This document shows positions 50,773 through 60,275 of a stretch of 64,000 bases of DNA, one piece after another. Position 1 is the first letter of the stretch; each line of letters starts with the position of its first letter. The position numbers were made by a program, and so were the translations under genes. The notes beneath the pieces were generated by a model. It worked only from the letters and a program-made list of their open reading frames with translations. It was not told the origin of the DNA and ran no database searches. This stretch comes from Nocardioidaceae bacterium SCSIO 66511 (GTDB lineage: Bacteria > Actinomycetota > Actinomycetes > Propionibacteriales > Nocardioidaceae), in contig CP095846.1 in the NCBI GenBank assembly GCA_023100825.1, forward strand, positions 806,001-870,000, written 5' to 3'.

Positions 50773-52869
50773 TCATCTCGGGAAGTGGCACGCACGTAAT
50801 TGGTCGACCACCCCCTCGCCGAGCAGTCCGGGATCGTCCGTCTCACAGCGGCTGCGATCCTCCTCGGGGAGCTCGCGATAGACGGGGCACCGCGTGCGGA
50901 ACCGGCAGCCTTCGAGGTGCTGGGTCGCGCTGGGCAGGTCGCCGGTGAGCAACGTACGTTCACGTTCGCGCTCGACCTTCGGGTCGGGAATGGGCACGGC
51001 CGAGAGCAGGGCGGCGGTGTAGGGATGCCGCGGGTGGGTGAAGACCTGCTCGATCTCCCCGACCTCGACGACCCGACCGAGGTACATCACCGCGACCCGG
51101 TCTGCGATGTGGCGTACGACCGACAGATCATGCGCGACGAACAGGTACGAAAGCCCGAGCTTGGCCTGCAGGTCTTCCAGCAGGTTCATCACGCCGGCCT
51201 GGATCGACACGTCGAGCGCCGAGACGGGCTCATCGAGCACGATGAGCTCCGGCTCCACGGCGAGAGCCCGGCCGATGCCGATGCGCTGACGCTGACCGCC
51301 GGAGAACTGCTCGGGGAAGCGGTCGACGTGATCCGGGTTGAGCCCGACGAGCTCCATCAGGTCGCCGATGCGGTCGTTGATCCGCTTGCGATTCCAGCCC
51401 TGGGCGCGCAACGGCTCGGCCAGGATGTCGTACACCGTCATCCGCGGGTCGAGTGATGCCATCGGGTCCTGGAACACGATCTGCAGGTCACCGCGCAGCT
51501 TATGCCGCTCGGACCGGCCCTTCACGGCACCGACGTCGGTGCCCATCACGACGATGCGGCCGTTCTCCGGTGCCTTGAGCTGCATGATCTCCAGCAGCGT
51601 GGTCGACTTGCCGCAGCCGGACTCGCCGACGAGCGCGAGCGTTTCTCCGCGCTTGATATCGAAGGTGACCCCGTCGACGGCGCGTACGGTGCCGGCCTTG
51701 CGACGGAGCATGCCGCTCGTCAGCGTGAAGTACTTCTTCAGATCCTCGACCTCGAGCACGCTCTCGAGCTCGGACCGAGGCGCGTCGCCGACGACCGACT
51801 CGGGTGCCTCCGGTACGGGGAACACATCGGTGGGCGTCAACCCGCGAGCGACGAACTCGCCGGCACGTACGCACGCGACGACGTGGTCCTCTGGCTCCTG
51901 ATGTGCCAGCAGTGGAGGCTCCTCGGTGCGGCAACGATCCTCGACCATCGGGCAGCGCGGCGCGAACGGGCACCCCGGAGGAAGATCGACGAGCGCGGGC
52001 GGATTGCCCTCGATCGGTACGAGGCGCTCGGCCTTGCCCTGGTCGGGTCGCGGCACCGCGCCCAGGAGCCCCATCGTGTAAGGCATCTGCGGCCGGTAGA
52101 AGATGTCGTCGACCGTGCCGCGCTCGACCGGGCGGCCGGCGTACATGATGAGCACGTCGTCGGCCATCCCGGCTACGACGCCGAGGTCGTGAGTGATCAT
52201 CACGACCGCGGCCCCGGTTTCCCGCTGTGCGGTCTTGAGTACGTCGAGAATCTGCGCCTGGATGGTGACGTCGAGCGCAGTCGTCGGTTCGTCGGCGATG
52301 ATCACCTTCGGGTCGTTCGCCATGGCGATGGCGATCATCACCCGCTGTCGCATACCGCCGGAGAACTCGTGCGGGTACGACTTCAACCGCTCGTCGGGCC
52401 GAGGGATGCCGACCAGATCGAGGAGCTCGATGGAGCGCTCTCGTACTTGGGCGCGGGTGAGGTCCTGGTGGACGTCGAGCGCCTCGGCGATCTGCTCGCC
52501 GATGGTGAACACCGGCGTCAACGCGGAGAGCGGATCCTGGAAGATCATCGCGATATCTCTGCCGCGGATGCCCGACAGCTCCGCGTCGTCGAGGCCGACC
52601 AACTCGCGGTCGCCCAACATGATCGATCCGCGTACGGCGGCGGTGGTCGGAAGCAAACCCATGATGGCAAGGGAAGTGACCGACTTGCCGGATCCGGACT
52701 CACCCGCGATCGCGAGAGTACGCCCGGGCCGCAGGTCGTACGAGACTCCGCGGACGGCCTGCACCTTGCCGGCCTCACTGGCGAAGTCGACCTGCAGGTC
52801 ACGCACGCTGAGCACGGTGCCGTCGGGTGCTCCGAACGTCGGAGCGGAGCTCAGTGGCTCGGCGGTCAT
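50773..52869 (-). CDS. Peptide ABC transporter, two fused ATPase domains (DppD-DppF type)
   Basis: 698 residues with two complete ABC ATPase domains. The first has GESGSGKSV, FSGGMRQRV and ADEPTTALD; the second has GESGCGKST, FSGGQRQRI and LDEPVSALD. Each is followed by the Cys-containing oligopeptide/dipeptide C-terminal extension (CPFAPRCPMVEDRC; CRFRTRCPVYREL). In many bacteria these are separate proteins; fusion is common in actinobacteria. It powers the two permeases upstream. Its start overlaps the permease stop (ATGA) and the binding-protein gene follows 46 bp on. Confidence 0.95.
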   Translation of the reverse strand: MTAEPLSSAPTFGAPDGTVLSVRDLQVDFASEAGKVQAVRGVSYDLRPGRTLAIAGESGSGKSVTSLAIMGLLPTTAAVRGSIMLGDRELVGLDDAELSGIRGRDIAMIFQDPLSALTPVFTIGEQIAEALDVHQDLTRAQVRERSIELLDLVGIPRPDERLKSYPHEFSGGMRQRVMIAIAMANDPKVIIADEPTTALDVTIQAQILDVLKTAQRETGAAVVMITHDLGVVAGMADDVLIMYAGRPVERGTVDDIFYRPQMPYTMGLLGAVPRPDQGKAERLVPIEGNPPALVDLPPGCPFAPRCPMVEDRCRTEEPPLLAHQEPEDHVVACVRAGEFVARGLTPTDVFPVPEAPESVVGDAPRSELESVLEVEDLKKYFTLTSGMLRRKAGTVRAVDGVTFDIKRGETLALVGESGCGKSTTLLEIMQLKAPENGRIVVMGTDVGAVKGRSERHKLRGDLQIVFQDPMASLDPRMTVYDILAEPLRAQGWNRKRINDRIGDLMELVGLNPDHVDRFPEQFSGGQRQRIGIGRALAVEPELIVLDEPVSALDVSIQAGVMNLLEDLQAKLGLSYLFVAHDLSVVRHIADRVAVMYLGRVVEVGEIEQVFTHPRHPYTAALLSAVPIPDPKVERERERTLLTGDLPSATQHLEGCRFRTRCPVYRELPEEDRSRCETDDPGLLGEGVVDQLRACHFPR

Positions 52870-53780
52870 GCCTTACCTCCCGATTCGGACGACGGGTCGA
52901 GTGCATCGCGCAGGCCGTCGCCGATCATGGTCATCGCGAAGCACAGCGCGACGAGTAGCCCGGCGGGGATGAGGAACATCCAGGGTGCCGTGTCGAGGGT
53001 CTTGGACCCGTTGTCGATCAGCACACCGAGCGAGGTGTCGGGCGGGTTGATACCGAACCCGACGAACGAGAGCGCCGTCTCGAGCTCGACGGCGTACACG
53101 ACCCCGAGCACGGTGTGAATGATCAGGATCGAGCCCAGGTTGGGGATCAGATGCCGCCGTAGGATCGTGAACGAGCCGACGCCCATGAACTTGGCGGCCG
53201 AAACGTACTCACGCTCTCGCAGCGACAGCGCGACCGAGCGGATCACTCGGGCGTATCCGACCCAGCCGAGCAGCATCAGCGCGAGGGTCAGCCAGAGCCA
53301 GCCGTTGGTGCCGGACGCGCTCGAGGTCACGATCGCGATGACCAGGAAGGCGGGGATCACGAGCAACATGTCGAGGATCCAGGTGCCCACCTTCTCGATC
53401 CAGCCGCCGAAGTACGCAACGGCAGTGCCGACCAGGGCGGCGATGACGGTGATGCCGATCGAGGCGATGAAGCCGATCATCAGCGAACGGCCGAGACCGC
53501 GGATGGACAGCGCAAACAGGTCGCCGCCGGCGTTGTCGGTGCCGAACCAATGATCCCCCGACGGGGCTTCCTTGAGGGCCAGGAAGTCGAGCTCTTCGTA
53601 CTCGTACTTGGCGAACATCGGTCCGATCAGCGTGAACGCGACGAGCAGCAATACGATGAACAATCCGACGACGGCGGACTTGTTGCGCATGTAGCGGCGT
53701 ACGAGCAGGCGACCCTTGGACGTGCGTTGGATCGCGACGCGCTCGTCGGCCTCGACTGTGGTGACGGTGGGGGTAGTCAT
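52866..53780 (-). CDS. Peptide ABC transporter permease (DppC type)
   Basis: 304 residues from the ATG at 53780, with AGGAGG seven bases upstream; a longer frame to 53825 overlaps the other permease. It has the N-terminal extension and about six membrane helices of DppC-like permeases, with the EREYVSAAKFMGVGSFTIL coupling loop that contacts the ATPase. It forms the channel with the DppB-like protein encoded upstream. Second gene of the operon. Confidence 0.93.
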   Translation of the reverse strand: MTTPTVTTVEADERVAIQRTSKGRLLVRRYMRNKSAVVGLFIVLLLVAFTLIGPMFAKYEYEELDFLALKEAPSGDHWFGTDNAGGDLFALSIRGLGRSLMIGFIASIGITVIAALVGTAVAYFGGWIEKVGTWILDMLLVIPAFLVIAIVTSSASGTNGWLWLTLALMLLGWVGYARVIRSVALSLREREYVSAAKFMGVGSFTILRRHLIPNLGSILIIHTVLGVVYAVELETALSFVGFGINPPDTSLGVLIDNGSKTLDTAPWMFLIPAGLLVALCFAMTMIGDGLRDALDPSSESGGKA

Positions 53781-53793
53781 CGCGTACCTCCTT

Positions 53794-54753
53794 CTAGATC
53801 CGTATCCGCGGGTCGAGCATCGCAATCGCCAGATCGGCGAGGATCAGCCCGACGCAGGTCGCGACACCGCCGAGGAACGCGACGGCGACGGTGCCGTTGA
53901 TGTCGTTCTTGCTCAGCGTGTCGATGAAGTAGTAGCCGGCGCCGTTGATGGAGAAGATCTTCTCGACGAACACCGACCCGGTGACGATCGTCGTGATGCT
54001 CAATGCGACGCCCATCGCCGTCGGGATGAGCGAGGTACGCAGCGCGTGGCGACGGATGGCGACGTTCTTGCGGAGACCCTTCGCTCGCGCAGTACGTACG
54101 TAGTCGTCGTTGATGGTATCGAGCAGATACGTGCGTTGGGTGAAGTGGTACGAGACGTACCCGGCGAGAGTGAGGGTCAGCGTCGGTAGCGCGATGTAGC
54201 GGAAGAAGTCGACGAAGCCGCCTTCGATCGGCCCGGTGACGTACAACGGGTTCATCCCGGTGGACTCGTGGAACCGCAGGTAGGCGAGCTGGATGAGCAG
54301 CCCGATCACGAACGTCGGGGTGACGAGGACGAGCACGCTGACCGCGTTCGCGGTGCGGTCGACCGCGCTGTACTTGCGGATCGCGGTCGCGACGCCGATC
54401 GAGATGCCGATCACGATGGCCAGGATGGTCGCGATCGTCACCAGCTCGAGGCTGATCAGCGCCCGATGCCAGAGGACCTCGTTGATCGGCTCGCCCTGTG
54501 GGCTCTTGCCGAAATCGAGGTGCAGCACGATGTCTTTGACCCATGTGCCGTAGCGCTCGAAGATCGACGTCTTGTCGTTGATGTTCGCGTAGTTCAGCGA
54601 ATTGTCGATCGAGGTGTCGGAGGGCTGCGGACGCATCGCGAGGTAGTTGGAGCGCGGATCGAGGAACCAGGACGCGAGGAAGTACGTCGCGCTCGTCGCC
54701 ACGAACAGCATGGCCAGGTAGCTGACCATGCGGCGCATGATGAATTTCAGCAC
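53794..54753 (-). CDS. Peptide ABC transporter permease (DppB type)
   Basis: 319 residues with about six membrane helices. It starts with MLKFIMRRMVSYLAMLF, the usual DppB-like first helix, and carries the coupling loop DDYVRTARAKGLRKNVAIRR. The long periplasmic segment after helix 1 is typical. It is the first gene of the leftward transporter operon, 13 bp before the next permease gene, and is divergent from menD by 243 bp. Confidence 0.93.
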   Translation of the reverse strand: MLKFIMRRMVSYLAMLFVATSATYFLASWFLDPRSNYLAMRPQPSDTSIDNSLNYANINDKTSIFERYGTWVKDIVLHLDFGKSPQGEPINEVLWHRALISLELVTIATILAIVIGISIGVATAIRKYSAVDRTANAVSVLVLVTPTFVIGLLIQLAYLRFHESTGMNPLYVTGPIEGGFVDFFRYIALPTLTLTLAGYVSYHFTQRTYLLDTINDDYVRTARAKGLRKNVAIRRHALRTSLIPTAMGVALSITTIVTGSVFVEKIFSINGAGYYFIDTLSKNDINGTVAVAFLGGVATCVGLILADLAIAMLDPRIRI

Positions 54754-54996
54754 AGGACCTTACCCCGGTAGACGCAAAAATAAGCCGCGTCGGTGGATCC
54801 GGCCCATTTAGTCGTACTTCGGCCCGCCGCGCGTGACACTTGTGAGTGTGAACATAACCGTTAGCCGGGTCGCGTAACCATCCGGGGCAGTCACGATTTA
54901 GCAACGGCTGTTGAGGAGTAAGGTCACGAAGGTGGTCTGGATGGCTGTTGGGACGAGCTCTGTGACCCCCGTCACGAGGCGAGCGAGGCGATCGCC
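54754..54996. promoter_or_regulatory. Divergent promoter region of the peptide transporter and menD
   Basis: 243 bp between two divergent genes, with AT-rich patches near 54776 and around 54850-54900. The menD GTG has GAGG-type sequence upstream. I could not assign precise promoter boxes. Confidence 0.4.
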
Positions 54997-56622
54997 GTGA
55001 GTACCGCTGTGGCCGTGGCGCAGGTCGTCGTCGACGAGCTCGTCCGCGCGGGCGTACGAGACGCGGTGCTGTCGCCGGGCTCTCGGTCGGCCCCGCTCGC
55101 GTACGCCCTCCACGACGCGGATCTGGCCGGGACCCTGCGGCTGCACGTCCGCGTCGACGAGCGCAGCGCGGGCTTCCTCGCGGTGGGGCTCTCGAAGGGG
55201 TCGCACCGTCCGGTGCCGGTCGTGACGACGTCGGGTACCGCGGTCGCGAACCTCCATCCGGCCGTGCTCGAGGCGGCGCACGCCCGGGTGCCGATCATCG
55301 TCGTCAGTGCCGATCGACCGGCCGAGCTGCGCGACACGGGCGCGAACCAGACCACCGACCAGGTCAAGGTGTTCGGCACTGCCGTGACGAGGTACGCGGA
55401 GATTCCGGCGGCCGACGTCGTGCCCGAGAGCACCGCGGACTGGAGGTCGGTCACCGCGCGCACCGTTGCGGCCACCAGATCCGGTCCGGTCCAGCTGAAC
55501 ATCTGTTTCCGTGAACCGCTCGTGTCGGAGGTGGTCGAGGTACCGGCGGGGCGCGCCGACGGGGCGCCGTGGACCACCTGGCCCGCGTGCCCCCAGCGCG
55601 ATGCTGTGCCGCTGGCCGCGGGTCCGCGTACGGTCGTCATCGCCGGGGACGACGCGGGGCCGCCCGCGCGGCAACTGGCCGAGCGCGCCGACTGGCCGCT
55701 CCTCGCCGAGCCGACCTCGGGTTCACGCACCGGCACTCATCCGATCGCCACGTACCGGTTGCTACTCGCCAAACCGGAGCTCGCCGAGCGGATCGAGCGA
55801 GTCGTCGTCTTCGGTCACCCGACGTTGTCGCGCCCGGTCACCAGGCTGCTGGACCGCGCAGACGTCGAGGTCGTCGTCGTTGCGTCCGCCGACGCTCCGG
55901 TGGTGCGCGGGGCGGCCTGCGTCGTCGAAGCCGCCGAGGCGCCGGAACCGGTCGACGACGGCTGGTTGGACGAGTGGCGCGCGGCCGACGAGCGACTGCG
56001 GACGCTCCTCGACGAGTTGTTGGCCGACCAGACGGAGCTGACGCCGTACGACGTCGCGCGCACCGTCTCGCAGGCGCTGCCGCCGGAAGGGCTACTGGTC
56101 GTCGGATCGTCGAACCCGGTCCGCGATCTCGATCTGATGTCGCTGCCGTACACCGTCGGTGAACGCCGGATGGTGATGGCGAACCGCGGTCTCGCCGGCA
56201 TCGACGGCACCGTATCGACGGCGGTCGGGGCAGCTCTCGGTCGCCGGTCGTCACGTTCCCTCGCGTACGTCGGCGACCTCACGTTCCTGCACGACAGCAA
56301 CGGGTTGCTACTCGGCCCAGACGAGCCACGGCCCGATCTGACCATCGTGGTGGCGAACGACGACGGCGGCAGCATCTTCGCCACCCTGGAGCAAGGGGCC
56401 GAGGAGTACGCCGGCTCGTTCGAGCGCATCTTCGCGACCCCGACGGGCGCCGATCTCGGTCGGCTCTGTGCCGCGATGGGAGTCACGCATCGACGGGTCG
56501 AGTCCCAGCAGGCGCTTGCCGAGGCACTGTCTCGCGTACCGGACGGCATAGAGGTGGTCGAGGTGGTCATCGGGCGCACGGATCGCCGGGCGCTCGACGC
56601 TGCTATCCGCGCGCTGGCCTGA
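54997..56622 (+). CDS. menD: SEPHCHC synthase
   Basis: 541 residues, a thiamine-diphosphate enzyme of the MenD family. The N-terminal LSPGSRSAPLAYAL, the catalytic Glu in VDERSAGFLAVGL, TSGTAVANLHPAV and ANQTTDQVKVFG are all characteristic. It joins 2-oxoglutarate and isochorismate in the menaquinone pathway. The GTG at 54997 gives the standard MenD N-terminus. The other men genes (menA, menE, menC) lie 7-10 kb to the left, separated by the peptide transporter. Confidence 0.95.
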   Translation: MSTAVAVAQVVVDELVRAGVRDAVLSPGSRSAPLAYALHDADLAGTLRLHVRVDERSAGFLAVGLSKGSHRPVPVVTTSGTAVANLHPAVLEAAHARVPIIVVSADRPAELRDTGANQTTDQVKVFGTAVTRYAEIPAADVVPESTADWRSVTARTVAATRSGPVQLNICFREPLVSEVVEVPAGRADGAPWTTWPACPQRDAVPLAAGPRTVVIAGDDAGPPARQLAERADWPLLAEPTSGSRTGTHPIATYRLLLAKPELAERIERVVVFGHPTLSRPVTRLLDRADVEVVVVASADAPVVRGAACVVEAAEAPEPVDDGWLDEWRAADERLRTLLDELLADQTELTPYDVARTVSQALPPEGLLVVGSSNPVRDLDLMSLPYTVGERRMVMANRGLAGIDGTVSTAVGAALGRRSSRSLAYVGDLTFLHDSNGLLLGPDEPRPDLTIVVANDDGGSIFATLEQGAEEYAGSFERIFATPTGADLGRLCAAMGVTHRRVESQQALAEALSRVPDGIEVVEVVIGRTDRRALDAAIRALA

Positions 56623-56656
56623 GCCCGGCGTTCCCGCGATTACCCGCCTGTGTCCG

Positions 56657-56759
56657 CGACTACCCGTCTGCCTGGTTCCGCTCGCTGTCGGTTTCCCGCT
56701 TCCTTCGGTACGACTACTCGTCTGCCCGGTTTCTCGTCGCTTTCGGCTTCCCCGCTTCC
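56657..56759. repeat. Degenerate direct repeat, two units of about 47-49 bp
   Basis: Units at 56657-56703 and 56711-56759 both run from CGACTAC through GTCTGCC and TTTC to CCCGCTTCC with scattered changes. It looks like an old tandem duplication in non-coding DNA. No function is suggested. Confidence 0.5.
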
Positions 56760-56864
56760 GCCGGCTGGGTAAAAGACGCGGCGACGCGGGAGCCGCAGCT
56801 ACGGCATCGGGTTGCTTGCCGGCTAACCCGTTTCGGTCGGCTTTTGCGGGGTCAGTGGCGGTCG

Positions 56865-56886
56865 TTCACCAGGTAAACATGGTGAA
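56865..56886. promoter_or_regulatory. Inverted repeat, possible operator
   Basis: TTCACCA and TGGTGAA form perfect 7-bp arms 8 bp apart, giving a 22-bp site like those bound by dimeric repressors. It lies 324 bp before the GMC oxidoreductase gene. No regulator gene is adjacent, so this is only suggestive. Confidence 0.35.
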
Positions 56887-57209
56887 ACTCCACTCTGCAT
56901 GGCAGGGACACCGTGCAAAGTGACTGCTCACCGTGCTCGTTGGTACGCCCGTGGCCGCCGGTACGGATGTGACACCGAAACCGAACGTTACCCCGGTCCC
57001 ATATTAAAGTGGCGGGGAAGCCGCCGAGCAACCGAACCGAAACGGCGCCTCCGCGCGTCGCCGCGTCTTTGCGCCGGCCGAAGGAAGCCGGTAAGCCGAC
57101 AGTGGCCGGAATCGGGCAGACGGGAAGTCGCCCGGTAGGAGAACGGAAGCGTCGAGCGCCGCGCTTCGTGGGAAACTGTGCACGCGAGCCGCAACCTGAG
57201 GAGAGCGCG

Positions 57210-58790
57210 ATGGCCGACCAATTCGACTACGTGGTCGTCGGTGCCGGAAGCGCGGGTGCTGTCGTCGCGTCCCGGCTCAGCGAGGATCCGGGCGTACGAG
57301 TACTGCTCCTCGAAGCGGGTGGTGATGACGACGCGGATGAGATCCGGGTGCCGGCGATGTTCCCGACGCTGTTCAAGACCCGTTGGGACTGGAACTACTC
57401 GACCACCGAGCAGAAGCAGCTCGACTCGCGGCGCGCGTACTGGCCGCGGATGAAGGCGCTCGGCGGATGCTCATCGATGAACGCGATGATCTACATCCGT
57501 GGCAACGCCGCAGACTACGACGAGTGGCGGGACTCCTACGGCGCGACCGGCTGGGGTTACGAAGACGTCCTGCCGTACTTCGTCCGCGCGGAGGGCAACA
57601 CCCGGCTCGGTCAGCCGTACCACGGGATGGACGGACCGCTCCATGTCGAGGACCGGCGCTACACCCACGAGCTCAGTCATGCCTGGGTCGACGCCGCGGT
57701 GGCGGCGGGCCTCAAATACACCGACGACTTCAACGGTGCGGAGCAGGAGGGCGCCGGGCTGTACCAGGTGACCTGCAAAGACGGGTTGCGATGGTCGGTC
57801 GCCGACGCTTACCTGCGTCCCGCGCTCGACCGGCCCAACCTCGTCGTACGAACGCGCGCACGCGTCGGGCGGATCGAGTTCAGCGGTACGCGCGCGGTCG
57901 GTGTGCGGTACCGCCACCAAGGCGATGAGCAGGTCGCGTACGCAGACGGTGAGGTCGTACTCAGCGGCGGAGCGATCAACTCACCGCAGCTGCTGATGCT
58001 GTCGGGAGTCGGCCCGGCCGCGCACCTGCGTGAGCACGCGATCGACGTCGTCGCGGATCTGCCCGGAGTCGGTCAGAACCTGCACGACCATCCGGCGTCG
58101 CCGCTGATCTGGCATACGAAGGACACCACCGACGTCATCGACTTCGCCAACCTCAGCGGTCTGCTGAGTGCCAAGCTACGCGGCGTCGGTCCACTGACCT
58201 CCAATGTCGGCGAGGCGGGTGCGTTCTTCCGGAGCCGGCCAGAGTTGGACGCGCCCGACCTGCAGGTGCACATGGCGCCGACCGGCTTCTACGACAACGG
58301 TCTGCACGAGGCGCAGTCGCGCAAGGTCACGGTCGCGTCGACGTTGGTTCGCGTCGAGAGCCGGGGTACGTTGCGACTTCGATCGGCCAACCCTGATTGG
58401 CATCCGGAGATCGACCCCGCGTACTTCGACAACCCGATAGACCTCGACGCGCAGGTTGCCGGGATGCAGCGGTTGGTGGAGATCGCGACGCATGCGCCGT
58501 TCGCCCCGTACCTCGCGCAGCCGTGGCTTCCCTCCACCTCACAGCCGTCGGACGACGACCTGCGCGCCGTCATTCGCTCGAAGACACAGACGTTGTACCA
58601 CCCAGTCGGCACCTGTGCGATGGGGTCGGGCGATGAAACCGTCGTCGACCCCGAGCTTCGCGTACGTGGTGTCGACGGCCTCCGCGTGGTGGACGCATCG
58701 GTGATGCCGGTCGTACCCCGGGGAAACACCAACGCACCAACGATCATGATCGGTGAACGAGCCGCCGACCTGCTGAAGGAGCGCGTATGA
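57210..58790 (+). CDS. GMC-family oxidoreductase (choline-dehydrogenase-like)
   Basis: 526 residues from the ATG at 57210, with GAGGAGAG upstream. GMC flavoenzyme: FAD loop DYVVVGAGSAGAVVASRL, LLLEAGG, GGCSSMNAMIYIRG, and a C-terminal catalytic His in LYHPVGTCAMG plus NTNAPTIMIGERAADLL. The length and pattern fit choline dehydrogenase and related alcohol dehydrogenases. It overlaps an aldehyde dehydrogenase gene by four bases, so an alcohol would be oxidised to aldehyde, then acid. Choline to betaine is one option; other alcohols (for example polyethylene glycol or sugar alcohols) are possible. Confidence 0.9.
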   Translation: MADQFDYVVVGAGSAGAVVASRLSEDPGVRVLLLEAGGDDDADEIRVPAMFPTLFKTRWDWNYSTTEQKQLDSRRAYWPRMKALGGCSSMNAMIYIRGNAADYDEWRDSYGATGWGYEDVLPYFVRAEGNTRLGQPYHGMDGPLHVEDRRYTHELSHAWVDAAVAAGLKYTDDFNGAEQEGAGLYQVTCKDGLRWSVADAYLRPALDRPNLVVRTRARVGRIEFSGTRAVGVRYRHQGDEQVAYADGEVVLSGGAINSPQLLMLSGVGPAAHLREHAIDVVADLPGVGQNLHDHPASPLIWHTKDTTDVIDFANLSGLLSAKLRGVGPLTSNVGEAGAFFRSRPELDAPDLQVHMAPTGFYDNGLHEAQSRKVTVASTLVRVESRGTLRLRSANPDWHPEIDPAYFDNPIDLDAQVAGMQRLVEIATHAPFAPYLAQPWLPSTSQPSDDDLRAVIRSKTQTLYHPVGTCAMGSGDETVVDPELRVRGVDGLRVVDASVMPVVPRGNTNAPTIMIGERAADLLKERV

Positions 58791-60264
58791 CCAAAACGTT
58801 CGAGTCGCTGAACCCGGTGACCGGTGACGTCGTCGGCACTCACCCGGTCGACGGGTCTGCGGAGGTCGGTGCGGCCGTCGGCAAGGCATTCGAGGCGGCC
58901 AAGTGGTGGGGCGAGCTCGGCTTCGACGGGCGAGCCGAACACCTCGACCGATGGAAAGGCGTACTCGCGCGGCGACTCGGACAGCTCGCGGCAGCGATGC
59001 ACGACGAGACCGGCAAACCGTACGCCGACGCGCAGCTCGAAGCAGGCTTGGCGATCGACCACCTCGGCTGGGCCGCAAAACATGCCAAGAAGGTCCTCGG
59101 GCGCCGCCGGGTCCCATCCGGTCTCCTGATGGCCAACCACACGGCACACCTCGAATATCAGCCACTCGGCGTCGTGGGCGTCATCGGTCCGTGGAACTAC
59201 CCGGTCTTCACGCCGATGGGCTCCATCGCGTACGCGCTGGCGGCAGGTAACGCGGTCGTCTTCAAACCGAGCGAGTACACCGCCGGAGTCGGGCAGTGGC
59301 TCGCCGACTCGTTCGCCGAAGCGGTGCCAGATCACCCGGTGCTGCAGGTGGTGACGGGCTTCGGTGAGACCGGTGCGGCTCTGTGTCGTTCGGGTGTCAA
59401 CAAGATCGCCTTCACCGGGTCGACGGCGACCGGCAAACGCGTGATGGCCACGTGCGCTGAGACACTCACTCCCGTCGTGATCGAGGCCGGTGGCAAGGAC
59501 GTACTCGTCGTCGACGATGACGCTGACCTCGAAGCGGCCGCCGACGCGGCCGTCTGGGGAGCGATGTCGAACGCGGGCCAGACGTGTACCGGCGTCGAGC
59601 GGGTGTACGTACATGAGCGTGTACACGACGAGTTCGTCGCGGGTGTGCGCGCACGGGCCGAGCAGGTGCGCGCAGATGTCGACGGGCAGATCGGGCCGAT
59701 CACGATGCCGTCGCAGCTGAAGGTGATCCGCGACCACATCGAGGACGCGACCCGGCGTGGGGGTCAGGCCCTCGTCGGGGAGCCGACGCCGTTGGCGAGG
59801 CCTTCGTACAGCCGACGGTGCTCGTCGACGTGCCGGAGGACTCCCTCGCTGTCACCGACGAGACGTTCGGCCCGACCGTCACGATCGCGAAGGTCTCGTC
59901 GATGGACGAGGCGGTACGTCTGGCCAACGCGTCCCGGTACGGGCTCGGTGCAACGGTGTTCTCGAAGCGCCGCGGCGACGCGATCGCGCGACGCATCCGC
60001 TCGGGCATGGCGTCGGTGAACTCCGTCATCTCGTTCGCGGCGATTCCATCGCTGCCGTTTGGCGGCGTCGGTGACTCTGGCTTCGGGCGCATCCACGGAG
60101 CAGACGGTCTACGCGAGTTCGCGAGTCCGAAGTCCGTTGCAGCGCAGCGGTTCAAGGCCCCGCTGACCCTGACGACGTTCGCGCGTACGGCCAAGGACGA
60201 CTCGCTCTTTGCACAGCTGATCACCGTGCTGCACGGGCGTACGCCCACTCTCCCCAAACGCTGA
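58787..60264 (+). pseudogene. Aldehyde dehydrogenase, interrupted by a one-base frameshift
   Basis: The first ~330 codons encode a normal NAD(P) aldehyde dehydrogenase: GPWNYPVFTPMGS, FTGSTATGKRV, catalytic Glu in VIEAGGKD and Cys in NAGQTCTGV. Near 59777-59780 a run of four G appears to lack one base. The frame then runs into 80-odd Arg/Ser-rich codons and stops at 60019, while the correct continuation (GADAVGEAFVQPTVLVDV ... ETFGP ... LPFGGVGDSGFG) is open in another frame to 60264. One added G restores the whole protein (~492 residues). It is coupled by ATGA to the GMC gene. Either a true recent mutation or a sequencing/assembly error in a G run; the clean downstream frame favours error or very recent change. 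Confidence 0.85.
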
Positions 60265-60275
60265 CGAGCCGGCCG

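Larger units (their letters stand above)
56623..57209. other. Intergenic region before the GMC oxidoreductase gene
   Basis: About 590 bp with no convincing gene. It holds a degenerate direct repeat (56657-56759) and an inverted repeat (56865-56886), and a short AT-rich patch near 57000. The reading frame open from 57009 is an unlikely extension of the oxidoreductase: it lacks a ribosome site and encodes a basic, low-complexity leader. Probably leader and promoter DNA. Confidence 0.45.

Noticed and set aside
51502-53118. 538-codon plus-strand frame opposite the fused ATPase
   Set aside because: Shadow of a gene with two complete sets of ABC motifs.
58289-59737. 482-codon minus-strand frame opposite GMC oxidoreductase and aldehyde dehydrogenase
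   Set aside because: Shadow frame with no recognisable domain.
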